From DATAPD01 sp036265385 (GTDB taxonomy: Bacteria > Acidobacteriota > Terriglobia > Terriglobales > Acidobacteriaceae): a stretch of 64,000 nt of DNA. Positions 40,999 through 48,799 of this stretch are shown piece after piece. The position numbers were made by a program, and so were the translations under genes. The notes beneath the pieces are model-generated. The model did no database searches, was not told the origin of the DNA, and saw only the letters and a list, made by a program, of their open reading frames with translations. How positions within the stretch are numbered: position 1 is the first letter of the stretch; each line of letters starts with the position of its first letter. The stretch lies in NCBI GenBank assembly GCA_036265385.1, contig DATAPD010000015.1, positions 310,001-374,000 on the forward strand. Direction: 5' to 3'.

Positions 40999-41063
40999 AA
41001 TTCCCTTTCGGTCTAAGTCTAAGAAGTGAAACAATCATAAGGCTTCAGTTTTCTACCTTTTCA

Positions 41064-41090
41064 GGAACTAATCGGAAGTAACTCTCGTAT
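41064..41090 (+). promoter_or_regulatory. ECF-type promoter for the HlyD-DUF4097 operon
   Basis: GGAACT (41064-41069), 16-nt spacer, CGTAT (41086-41090). Same elements and same spacing as at 29434-29460 before the ECF sigma gene. The predicted start lies near 41097, about 40 bp before the GTG at 41137. Confidence 0.6.
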
Positions 41091-41136
41091 CCACCATTGA
41101 GCGCGATGCCGCCCAGACTCGCGGCAGGAGGAAGAT

Positions 41137-42351
41137 GTGAACGGTAACGGTAACGGAAAGAAGAAACGGCGCAAAAGAATCATTATAGGTGTCGTTGTAG
41201 CGGTGCTGGTACTGGTTGCCGCGGTTGGCGTCATCGCAGCCACCCGCAGTGGCACGAAGATCGATCCCTCCAAGCTGGCCAAAGTGGAAAAAGGCGACCT
41301 GGCGAAGAGCGTCGTTGCCACCGGCAAGATCACGCCAATCACCAAGATTGAAATCAAATCGAAGGCTAGCGGAATTGTGAAGCGCCTTGCTGTAGATGCT
41401 GGCGACCGGGTGAAAAAGGGTCAGGTTTTAGCTGAGCTCGATAAAGAAGAAATCCAGGCGAGAGTCGCACAAGCCCGCGCGCAAATGGAGGCCTCGGAGG
41501 CAAGCTCGAACGCAACTCGGGCTGACCTCGATCGCGCAAAAGTCGATGCCGAAGGTCCGGATGTGCCATTGCTGAAGCGTGCCTATGAACGTGCTCAGGG
41601 GATGGCCAAGGAAGGCGTGGTATCGGCCTCTGCGCTCGACGATGCGCAGAAGAATTACGAGCTTGCACTGAACAAGCAGAACGTAGCTAAGGCACAGCTC
41701 TCGGTGCTCAAAGCCAAGATCGGCCAAGCAGGGGCGCAGGTCGCGCAAGATCGCGCAAACTTGAAGCAGCTTGAAGAGCAACTCAACTACACGACCATCG
41801 TGGCACCCATCGATGGAATTCTTCTTTCACGGGACGTTGAAGTCGGCGATGCGGTCAGCTCAATTCTAGTATTGGGATCAACCGCCACCCTCGTCATGAC
41901 CATGGGCGATACCAGCGAGGTCTACGTCAAAGGCAAGGTGGACGAGAGCGACATCGGCAAGGTGTATCTCGGGCAGCCGGCTCGCATCAAGGTCGAATCG
42001 TTCAAAGACAAGACGTTCTCCGGCAAGGTAACCAAGATTTCTCCGATGGGCGTGGAGAAGGACAACGTCACGACTTTTGAAGTTCGCGTTTCCATCAACA
42101 ATCCAGGCGGCGAATTAAAAGCCAACATGACGGCCAATGCCGAGGTCATCCTGGAAGAACATAAAAATGTCCTGCAGATCCCGGAAGGCGCAATCCTTTA
42201 CGACAAGGACAAGAAGGCATCGGTAGAAATACCTGATCCAAAGGGCAAGGAAGGCAAGCGCAAGGTGGCGGTCAATATTGGCATCTCAAACGGCGCCAAG
42301 ACTGAGCTGCTGAGCGGTTTGAAGGAAGGCGAAGAAGTCGTACTGCAGTAA
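41137..42351 (+). CDS. HlyD/RND-type periplasmic adaptor (membrane-fusion) protein
   Basis: 404 residues with a GTG start preceded by GGCAGGAGGA. After the Lys/Arg-rich N-terminus (GKKKRRKRIIIG) there is one signal-anchor helix (about 13-35). The lipoyl half-motifs appear in TPITKIEIKSKASGIVKRLA and TTIVAPIDGILLSRDVEVGD. A long coiled-coil hairpin (about 105-210: EIQARVAQARAQMEASEASS) lies between them. A beta-barrel region (about 270-340) contains GQPARIKVESFKDKTFSGKV. It is an adaptor for an efflux pump, but no ABC or RND pump gene is adjacent; the next gene is a DUF4097 protein. Confidence 0.9.
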   Translation: MNGNGNGKKKRRKRIIIGVVVAVLVLVAAVGVIAATRSGTKIDPSKLAKVEKGDLAKSVVATGKITPITKIEIKSKASGIVKRLAVDAGDRVKKGQVLAELDKEEIQARVAQARAQMEASEASSNATRADLDRAKVDAEGPDVPLLKRAYERAQGMAKEGVVSASALDDAQKNYELALNKQNVAKAQLSVLKAKIGQAGAQVAQDRANLKQLEEQLNYTTIVAPIDGILLSRDVEVGDAVSSILVLGSTATLVMTMGDTSEVYVKGKVDESDIGKVYLGQPARIKVESFKDKTFSGKVTKISPMGVEKDNVTTFEVRVSINNPGGELKANMTANAEVILEEHKNVLQIPEGAILYDKDKKASVEIPDPKGKEGKRKVAVNIGISNGAKTELLSGLKEGEEVVLQ

Positions 42352-42369
42352 AGGGGCTTCAGCTCTCAT

Positions 42370-42405
42370 GCGTCGGGCTTCAGGATGCAATCCTGGGCCT
42401 GACGC
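42370..42405 (+). terminator. extended hairpin between the HlyD and DUF4097 genes
   Basis: CAGGAT-GCA-ATCCTG (42381-42395) nested in GCGTC...GACGC (42370-42374/42401-42405) with GGC/GCC pairs; followed by TTCTC. Could be an intercistronic terminator or processing site. Confidence 0.5.
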
Positions 42406-42482
42406 TTCTCGACTCACGCCGCTGCCGATGATTCTAGAGATCAGAGTTGCAGCTCGATTTCCATCACAGGAGTCGCTTGAAT

Positions 42483-43424
42483 ATGATCAACCAGCGTCTG
42501 TATTCCGTGCTCCGTCGTTCGTTGCCGCTCCTTCTCCTCATCGCTTTGACGGCTGGGGTCAGCGCCGCTTCCGTTGACGGAACTTTCGAAAAAACTTTCC
42601 AGGTCAACGGGCCTGTTCAGCTGGAAGTGCTCACGCATTCCGGCGACATCATGATTCGTCCCGGTGCAGCCGGAACCGTAAAAATCATCGGGAAAATTCA
42701 CGTTGGCACATCCTGGCTTTTTTCAAGCGATAAGAAAGCCAAGGTGGAAGAGATTCAGAAGAATCCGCCGGTCAGTCAGTCTGGAAACAATGTTCGCGTC
42801 GACTATGTGAACGTGCAGAACGTCGCAATCGATTACGAGATCACCGCGCCTGCCGACACTGCGGTTCGCGCACACAGCGGCTCCGGAAACCAGGACGTCG
42901 AAGGACTGAAGCGTGGAGTCGATCTCGAAAGCGGGTCTGGTGACATGCAATTGCGGTCTCTGAATGGCGACATCCAAACGCAAACCGGTTCGGGCAATGT
43001 GCGTGGTCGTGATCTGAACGGCGCGATTCGCGCCAGCGCCGGAAGTGGAGACATCGAACTCGAAGAAACTGGAAGCGGCGACGTTTCGGTGCATACCGGA
43101 TCGGGGAACATTCAGGTGCGTGGTATCAACGGCGGCCTTCAAGCGGAAGCCGGCAGCGGCGACATTACAGCCGAAGGCACGCAAAAGAATGAATGGTCTG
43201 TTCGAACTGGGTCCGGAAATGTGCATCTGCGCTTGCCTGAGCAATCGGCCTTTGATGTGGATTTAACGACGAGTTCAGGCAATATCGATCTCGATCATCC
43301 TGTCGCTACGACGGTACAAGGGCGGGTACACGATACCCCCCAACACAAGATTGTTGGAAAGGTGCAGGGTGGCGGACCTCTTGTGAGCGTTCACACTGGA
43401 TCCGGCGATATCTCGATCCGATAG
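42483..43424 (+). CDS. exported DUF4097 protein with GSG repeats
   Basis: 313 residues from the ATG at 42483; ACAGGAG lies 11 nt upstream. Signal peptide MINQRLYSVLRRSLPLLLLI..SAA. The mature part is a stack of beta repeats with regularly spaced Gly-Ser-Gly: SGSGDMQLRSLNGDIQT, TGSGNVRGRDLNGAIRASAG, SGDIELEETGSGDVSVHTGS, GSGNIQVRGINGGLQAEAGS. This is the DUF4097 adhesin-like beta-solenoid. It resembles the C-terminal part of the 31860 protein in the sigma operon. It shares a transcript region with the HlyD gene and precedes a terminator. Confidence 0.85.
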   Translation: MINQRLYSVLRRSLPLLLLIALTAGVSAASVDGTFEKTFQVNGPVQLEVLTHSGDIMIRPGAAGTVKIIGKIHVGTSWLFSSDKKAKVEEIQKNPPVSQSGNNVRVDYVNVQNVAIDYEITAPADTAVRAHSGSGNQDVEGLKRGVDLESGSGDMQLRSLNGDIQTQTGSGNVRGRDLNGAIRASAGSGDIELEETGSGDVSVHTGSGNIQVRGINGGLQAEAGSGDITAEGTQKNEWSVRTGSGNVHLRLPEQSAFDVDLTTSSGNIDLDHPVATTVQGRVHDTPQHKIVGKVQGGGPLVSVHTGSGDISIR

Positions 43425-43456
43425 ACGCCGATTAGTTGTCACAAGTACCTGAAGAA

Positions 43457-43485
43457 AAGCCCCGGCAGGTAACCGGGGCTTGTTT
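43457..43485 (+). terminator. terminator after the DUF4097 gene
   Basis: AAGCCCCGG-CAGGTAA-CCGGGGCTT forms a 9-bp perfect stem, followed by GTTTCT. Good stem but short T-run. Confidence 0.75.
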
Positions 43486-43576
43486 CTGTAATGCTACTTC
43501 TAATTTCCCGAACTCCGTCTAGCCGTCGCAATACAGAAGCACGTACTCGCGATCTTTAGTCTCCGATTGATTCCGA

Positions 43577-43582
43577 TATAAT
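43577..43582 (+). promoter_or_regulatory. -10 element of the kinase-propeller gene
   Basis: A perfect TATAAT lies 11 bp before the ATG at 43594, predicting a start about 5 bp from the ATG. There is no Shine-Dalgarno sequence, so a leaderless mRNA is possible; the -35 (TTTAGT, 43554-43559) is weak. Confidence 0.5.
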
Positions 43583-43593
43583 CGGGCGCACGG

Positions 43594-46314
43594 ATGGCGC
43601 TCACTGCCGGTACAAAACTAGGTCCTTACGAGATTCAGTCGGCCATCGGCGCGGGCGGGATGGGCGAAGTTTACCGCGCGCGGGACACCCGGTTAGATCG
43701 CACAGTTGCGGTCAAGATCCTGCCGGAACACCTGGCGAAAGATGCCGATGCGCGCCAAAGGTTTGAGCGCGAAGCGCGCTCCATCTCCTCACTCAATCAC
43801 CCCAATATCTGCGTGCTGCATGATGTCGGCGTGGAAAACGGTACCTCCTACCTTGTCATGGAATATGTGCAAGGGGAGACCATGGAGTCACGGCTGCGCA
43901 AGGGCCCTCTGCCGCTCAAACAGGCGTTGGAGTACGGAATCCAGATTTGTGAAGCGCTGGAGAAGGCGCATCGCGCGGGTATCGTTCACCGCGATTTGAA
44001 ACCCGGGAACATCATGCTGACTCCATCCGGAGCCAAACTGCTGGACTTCGGATTGGCAAAGCCTGTGGCGCTGCTAGGCGCAGCTCCTGCGAGCAAGGGG
44101 AACCTCACCCCATCGACGCCCACGATGAATTTGACCGCGCTGGCATCACCGGTTGCCGTAACGCAGCAAGGATCGGTCGTGGGCACGTTCCAGTACATGG
44201 CGCCTGAACTCTTGCAGGGCCATGAAGCCGATGCGCGCAGTGACATTTTCAGTTTCGGATGCGTGTTGTATGAGATGTTGCTTGGACGCCGAGCGTTCGA
44301 AGGCAAGAGCCAACTCTCAGTTGCCTCCGCCATTCTGGAAAAGGATCCTGAGCCAATCACAAAGATCCAGCCCATGACTCCAATCTCCGTGGATCATGTC
44401 GTGCAGACCTGCCTGGCGAAAGATCCTGAGAAGCGTTGGCAAAATGCTGCCGATGTCGGTCATGAACTGCGCTGGATCGTAACGGTTCCAGCTCCGACTT
44501 CGCAGCCCGAATCCGCTCAACCGAAAGAATCATGGACGGAGCGATTACTTTGGCTGGTCGCCATCGCAGCCTTAGCAGGCATGGTGGCATGGCTCTCGTT
44601 GCGCGGACATCCACAGCTGCCGGTTCTGCGTTCATTCTTACCGCCGCCCGCGAACACGGGCTTCGACTTAACAGGGGACTACTCCGGACCTCCGGTACTT
44701 GCATCCGATGGATCTGCCGTGGCGTTTTGTGCTCGCCCCAAAGGAGGACAAAACAGCATATGGGTGCATTCATTCGGAGAACTTTCCGCCAGGAAACTGG
44801 ATGGAACCGAAGGCGCATCGTTTCCTTTCTGGTCTCCCGACAGCAAGTTCCTCGGTTTTTTTGCGGAGGGGCATCTTAAGAAAGTCGCAGCGAGTGGCGG
44901 TCCAGTCACAATTTTGGCTGACACACCGAACCCCAGAGGAGGAACGTGGAACCAGGAAAACGTTATCGTATATGAGCCCGATTATCGTGATTCGTTGTGG
45001 AGAGTGAGTTCCTCGGGAGCAGGCGCAGTTCGGCTTACGAAGTTTGAAGGGGGAAAGCACACAACGCATCGTTGGCCTTGGTTTCTTCCGGACGGTAAGC
45101 ATTTTCTCTTCTTCGGAACAAACCACTCGGGCAACTCAGAACAGGGAATCTATTTCGCATCTCTCGCGGATGGTTCTTACAAACACGTGGTCGATTCCGA
45201 TTCAGGCGCGCAATACGCATCCGGCTACTTGCTTTACCATCTTCAGTCACAATTATTCGCCCAAAAATTTGATCCCACTACAGGTACCCTTTCGGGCGAT
45301 CCGACTACTGTCGCGAACCTGATTGATTATGACGCCGGAACATGGCACACGACCTTCACCGCCAGCCAGAATGGATTGCTGATTTACGAGCCCGGGACGA
45401 GCTCGACGGGAACTGACCTCCTGCTTGTGGACCGCAGCGGCAAGATCCTCAAGAAGCTCGCCGAGAGTGCAGCGTACAAAGGAACAGGCCAACTATCCCC
45501 CGACGGGAAGCGCCTGGCGATTTCGATTGGGGATCCGCAAGCCGATGTCTGGATATTGGACCTGGTGCGAGGAACGAAAAATCGCCTGACATTCGGGGGC
45601 GCCACTCACCTGATGCCTTCTTGGTCTGCCGATGGACAGCGAGTCGCTTACGTAAAGCAGGTGGGCGCAACGGTGGTAAATGGCACGTCCTTGTGTTCGC
45701 GTCTTGCGAACGGCGGTGGGCAGGAAGAAGTGTTGCTCAGTAGTCAGCCGACCGGACTCGCCCGCACCTTGCTGTTGCCACAGTGGTCCAATGACGGGCG
45801 CTACCTCGTTCATCTTGAGCAGAGTGGTCCCAGCGGTGCTGCGATTTGGGCAGTGGACAACAACAACGACAAGAAGCTCATCCCGATCGTTCAGCCTCCT
45901 TCCCAGCAGGCACGAATCCTTCAATTTCGACTCTCACCGGACAACCGTTGGGTTGCTTATAGCTCGACGGAATCGGGTCGAGAAGAGATCTATGTAACCC
46001 GTTTCCCTAGCGGTGAAGGCAAGTGGCAAGTTTCGCAAGTGGGTGGCGCATTCCCGGACTGGCGTGCGGATGGCAAAGAAATCTTTTTCATGGGTCTTGA
46101 TGGAAACGTTAGCGCTGCAGACGTGCACTCGATCGGCGATGGATTGGAGCTTGGGCCTGCTCGTCACTTATTTCAAAACAACTACACCGCTCCGATCGGG
46201 AATCCATTTGAAGCGGCGCCAGATGGAAAACAGTTGCTTCTCACAATGGTTCCCGAGAGCCTAGCCTCTCCGCTGGTGCTCGTGACAAATTGGACCGCGG
46301 AGATGAATAAGTGA
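43594..46314 (+). CDS. Ser/Thr protein kinase with TolB/WD40-like propeller
   Basis: 906 residues. Kinase domain (about 10-290): IGAGGMGEVYRARD, Lys41 in VAVKILPEH, HRDLKPGNIM (Asp134), LLDFGLAKP (Asp151), APE-equivalent MAPELLQGHEADARSDIFSF. One transmembrane helix (about 312-332). The extracytoplasmic part (about 345-900) is a PD40/TolB-like beta-propeller with repeated RLAISIGDPQADVWILDLVR, PSWSADGQRVAYV, and FRLSPDNRWVAYSSTESGRE-type blades. All catalytic residues are present. It is a membrane receptor kinase of a type common in Acidobacteriota; the ligand is unknown. Confidence 0.95.
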   Translation: MALTAGTKLGPYEIQSAIGAGGMGEVYRARDTRLDRTVAVKILPEHLAKDADARQRFEREARSISSLNHPNICVLHDVGVENGTSYLVMEYVQGETMESRLRKGPLPLKQALEYGIQICEALEKAHRAGIVHRDLKPGNIMLTPSGAKLLDFGLAKPVALLGAAPASKGNLTPSTPTMNLTALASPVAVTQQGSVVGTFQYMAPELLQGHEADARSDIFSFGCVLYEMLLGRRAFEGKSQLSVASAILEKDPEPITKIQPMTPISVDHVVQTCLAKDPEKRWQNAADVGHELRWIVTVPAPTSQPESAQPKESWTERLLWLVAIAALAGMVAWLSLRGHPQLPVLRSFLPPPANTGFDLTGDYSGPPVLASDGSAVAFCARPKGGQNSIWVHSFGELSARKLDGTEGASFPFWSPDSKFLGFFAEGHLKKVAASGGPVTILADTPNPRGGTWNQENVIVYEPDYRDSLWRVSSSGAGAVRLTKFEGGKHTTHRWPWFLPDGKHFLFFGTNHSGNSEQGIYFASLADGSYKHVVDSDSGAQYASGYLLYHLQSQLFAQKFDPTTGTLSGDPTTVANLIDYDAGTWHTTFTASQNGLLIYEPGTSSTGTDLLLVDRSGKILKKLAESAAYKGTGQLSPDGKRLAISIGDPQADVWILDLVRGTKNRLTFGGATHLMPSWSADGQRVAYVKQVGATVVNGTSLCSRLANGGGQEEVLLSSQPTGLARTLLLPQWSNDGRYLVHLEQSGPSGAAIWAVDNNNDKKLIPIVQPPSQQARILQFRLSPDNRWVAYSSTESGREEIYVTRFPSGEGKWQVSQVGGAFPDWRADGKEIFFMGLDGNVSAADVHSIGDGLELGPARHLFQNNYTAPIGNPFEAAPDGKQLLLTMVPESLASPLVLVTNWTAEMNK

Positions 46315-46410
46315 GCGATGTGCCATTACTTGCGTACCTTGACTCGAGTCCTCTAGCGCGTTAGGTTCGAAGATTGTGGGGATTTCTGCGCCCCGTAGTG
46401 AGGACGATCC

Positions 46411-47241
46411 TTGGCTCGCACTCCCATCATCACATTAACAACCGACTTCGGTCTGAACGACCACTTCATCGGAACGGTGAAAGGCGTAATTCTGAGCATC
46501 GTTCCAGAAGCGGTCATCGTGGACATCTCGCATTCCGTGCAGGCCTTTGACGTCCTGGACGGCGCGTTGACGATCTCACAAGCCTATAGCTACTTTCCGG
46601 TGGGCACGACCCACGTAGTTGTGGTTGATCCGGGAGTCGGTTCGGAACGCAGGGCAATCATAGCTTCTACGGAGCGGCACTACTTCGTTGCCCCCGATAA
46701 TGGCGTACTCTCCATGGTTTTCGAACGCGAAGAGCGTATGTGGGTGCGTCAAATTACTGCGCAGCATTACTTTCTTCAGCCGCGCAGCGATACGTTCCAC
46801 GCGCGTGATGTTTTCGCTCCGATCGCAGCGTATCTGGCCAAAGGTGTCGATCCCGAGAAGATGGGCGAAGAAATTCAAGATTATGTGAAGTTCGCGTCCC
46901 CCAAGCCGAAAGCTATAAACGAAAACACATTGCGTGGGGTTGTTTTAAAGGTGGACCGATTCGGAAATCTCGTAACAAACATCACGCCACAAGACGCTCC
47001 CATGCTGTTTGAAGAGCACCCGCAAGATTTCAAAATCGTGGTTGGGAAAAAAGAAATCAATTCCATGCAGAAGATCTATGCAAACGCGCGTCCAGGAGAA
47101 TTGTTCGGGATTCTTGGCAGCATGGGATACTTGGAGGTTGCAGCGAACCGCGGATCCGCCTACCAGTTGATCGGCTCCGGTAAAGGAACGGAAGTGATGG
47201 TTGTTATCGGCGAAGCCGCGGCTGCCAGCAATGGTTCTTAG
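46411..47241 (+). CDS. SAM hydroxide adenosyltransferase (DUF62)
   Basis: 276 residues with a TTG start chosen for GAGGA 5-7 nt upstream and the conserved opening ITLTTDFGLNDHFIGTVKGV. The N-terminal domain (about 1-160) has VVVDPGVGSERRAIIASTER and VAPDNGVLS; the C-terminal domain (about 180-270) has GVVLKVDRFGNLVTNI. The Asp-Arg-His set of the family (in TTDFG, RRAI and FHARDVFAP) fits hydrolysis of S-adenosylmethionine to adenosine and methionine rather than halogenation. Its stop overlaps that of the convergent gene by three bases. Confidence 0.92.
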   Translation: MARTPIITLTTDFGLNDHFIGTVKGVILSIVPEAVIVDISHSVQAFDVLDGALTISQAYSYFPVGTTHVVVVDPGVGSERRAIIASTERHYFVAPDNGVLSMVFEREERMWVRQITAQHYFLQPRSDTFHARDVFAPIAAYLAKGVDPEKMGEEIQDYVKFASPKPKAINENTLRGVVLKVDRFGNLVTNITPQDAPMLFEEHPQDFKIVVGKKEINSMQKIYANARPGELFGILGSMGYLEVAANRGSAYQLIGSGKGTEVMVVIGEAAAASNGS

Positions 47242-48101
47242 TTCTGCTCTGGTGTCCTAACGCTTGGATCGCTGCTCACATCTGCAAACTTGGCCTGCTT
47301 TTTGAATTTTTTCCGCAGTTGCGGCCAGTATTCACGAATGATATTGGTCCCCGCCCGAGTGCCCATCCCTAACGAGTAACGCTTCATCAATCGCGGAAAA
47401 GTCCGCTCATCCTCAGGCAAATAGGTATTCGCAAGTGACTCTCCCGCAAGTGGTCCGAGAAGACCGGAATAGTTGATGCTTTCACCGCCTCCGTCTTTTG
47501 GGGTAATCACGAGACGACGTAATGCATGTTTGATGCTCTGGCTGAGTGTCGCATTTGGGGTCCTGAAATAGCGGGGGTCTTCGTGGAGAGCCGAAGCCAA
47601 GACAAATTCGCTGAAGAATTTATTCGAGGCGCCCCGCGCCATCTTGGATCCAAAGCGTTTCGCGTAACCGTCCGCGCCTTGCCCATAGCCCGGATAACTG
47701 TCACGAGCCTGGCTAAGACCTGCACTAAACAGGGAGAACATGAAAGCCGACGGCGACGTACTATCTTGGACAAACAATTCAAACTTATTGAGTGGCGTCA
47801 AAACTCTGTGACTTGCCGCCAGCTCAGGAAAGCTGATCGAAGGAGTTGGCAAAACTCCGAAATGCATACCGGTTTCTGCCCGACCCGATTGCGCGGGCTC
47901 TCCTGGTCGGGATGAGGAAGGAGCGTTGGGCAAGGTTGAATCAGCTGAGCCTTGAGCCGAAAGCCGGCTCACGCCGAAGACGGTGAAGCAAATCAGTAAG
48001 GCCAGAACACGGCAAGAGGTGCGGAGTAGAGTGTTTTGCGAGAAGCGCGTTACGCTCGTTTCGTTTTTGGACGAACGTAGCGTTCCATTTCCCCTGTCCA
48101 C
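47238..48101 (-). CDS. exported protein of unknown function, start uncertain
   Basis: About 287 residues if started at the in-frame GTG at 48101; no ATG or ribosome-binding site lies nearer the hydrophobic signal segment (RVLALLICFTVFGVSRLSAQ). The frame is open up to 48413, overlapping another gene. The mature region has a low-complexity Ser/Pro stretch (STLPNAPSSSRPGEPAQ) and then a conserved-looking block: FVQDSTSPSAFMFSLFSAGL, GYGQGADGYAKRFGSKMARG, FFSEFVLASALHEDPRYFRT. It occurs in Acidobacteriota to my knowledge, without a named function. It likely follows the small gene at 48050-48283 by translational coupling. Confidence 0.65.
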   Translation of the reverse strand: MDRGNGTLRSSKNETSVTRFSQNTLLRTSCRVLALLICFTVFGVSRLSAQGSADSTLPNAPSSSRPGEPAQSGRAETGMHFGVLPTPSISFPELAASHRVLTPLNKFELFVQDSTSPSAFMFSLFSAGLSQARDSYPGYGQGADGYAKRFGSKMARGASNKFFSEFVLASALHEDPRYFRTPNATLSQSIKHALRRLVITPKDGGGESINYSGLLGPLAGESLANTYLPEDERTFPRLMKRYSLGMGTRAGTNIIREYWPQLRKKFKKQAKFADVSSDPSVRTPEQN

Positions 48102-48283
48102 TTCAGGAAACGCCACAGCTGACGGCGCTCCCGCCAGAGGAATTCCCAGAACTCCAGGAAACCGATGCGAGTCATCTTGACACCTGTATAGGTCTCGATC
48201 CGCCAGAGCAGGAACGGGCTGCGCCAAGGAGTTAACCGATGCCCGCGAGTAGCATTCCAGACGAAGCGCAACGCATTTCGCAT
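48050..48283 (-). CDS. small basic protein of unknown function
   Basis: 77 residues from the ATG at 48283 (MRNALRFVWNATRGHRLTPW); an ATG at 48328 is an alternative. It is very basic and rich in Trp and Arg: WRSPFLLWRIETYTGVKM, FLEFWEFLWRERRQLWRFLK, WTGEMERYVRPKTKRA. No signal peptide or transmembrane helix. The composition and its intact frame argue that it is real. It overlaps the putative N-terminus of the 47238 gene in a different frame. It lies upstream of that gene on the same strand and the two are probably cotranscribed. Confidence 0.65.
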   Translation of the reverse strand: MRNALRFVWNATRGHRLTPWRSPFLLWRIETYTGVKMTRIGFLEFWEFLWRERRQLWRFLKWTGEMERYVRPKTKRA

Positions 48284-48374
48284 AGTCGCGTTCCGAGTAT
48301 AACGTGGCGGTCCGCGAAAATTTGTCATCGAATGTGCGTGCTAGAATCGGCCCAATAACCATCTTCGACTCTCC

Positions 48375-48728
48375 ATGCCTCCGGAAACTGATCGCCAAAC
48401 AGCCGAAAATCACTACTATGCTGCCCTTGATCTGGTTGCCGCTGGCGATGACGCGTCGGCCGTCAAGGAGTACGAGAGCTCACTTGCAGCCGATCCTACT
48501 TTCACCGAAGCGCTCCACGGCTTAAGCCGCGCTTTGCAGAACCTTAACCGGCTCGATGAAGCAATTGCTGCAGCTCGAAGGATTTCTGAACTCGATCCCG
48601 ATGATGTGCTCGCACACACCAGCCTTTCGATCCTGTTTCAGAAGAAAGGCATGATCCCCGAAGCTGAAGAAGAAGGAAACAAGGCGAGAATCCTGGGGTG
48701 GAAACAGCAGCTCAAAACGAAAAGCTAA
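48375..48728 (+). CDS. small TPR protein
   Basis: 117 residues with three TPR units: NHYYAALDLVAAGDDASAVK, EALHGLSRALQNLNRLDEAI and AHTSLSILFQKKGMIPEAEE. Canonical A/G, Y and P positions are present. There is no signal peptide, so it should be a cytoplasmic adaptor. The C-terminal tail (GNKARILGWKQQLKTKS) is polar and basic. It is a single gene, divergent from the basic protein gene and convergent with the YXWGXW gene, from which a terminator-like structure separates it. Confidence 0.9.
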   Translation: MPPETDRQTAENHYYAALDLVAAGDDASAVKEYESSLAADPTFTEALHGLSRALQNLNRLDEAIAAARRISELDPDDVLAHTSLSILFQKKGMIPEAEEEGNKARILGWKQQLKTKS

Positions 48729-48750
48729 CCACCCGGGAACACTCGACAAA

Positions 48751-48784
48751 AAGGCGCCGCGTACAGGTTCTTACGGGCGCCCTT
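48751..48784 (-). terminator. terminator between convergent genes
   Basis: AAGGCGCC (48751-48758) pairs with GGGCGCCCTT (48775-48784) with one bulged base; the minus-strand side ends in CCTTTTTGTC. It best serves the YXWGXW gene whose stop is at 48800. Confidence 0.55.
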
Positions 48785-48799
48785 CCTTCCAATCAACAC

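Larger units (their letters stand above)
40834..41136. other. 303-bp divergent intergenic region
   Basis: No gene. It holds a stem-loop with T-run at 40961-40998 and the ECF-type promoter at 41064-41090 for the plus-strand HlyD-DUF4097 operon. Confidence 0.55.
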
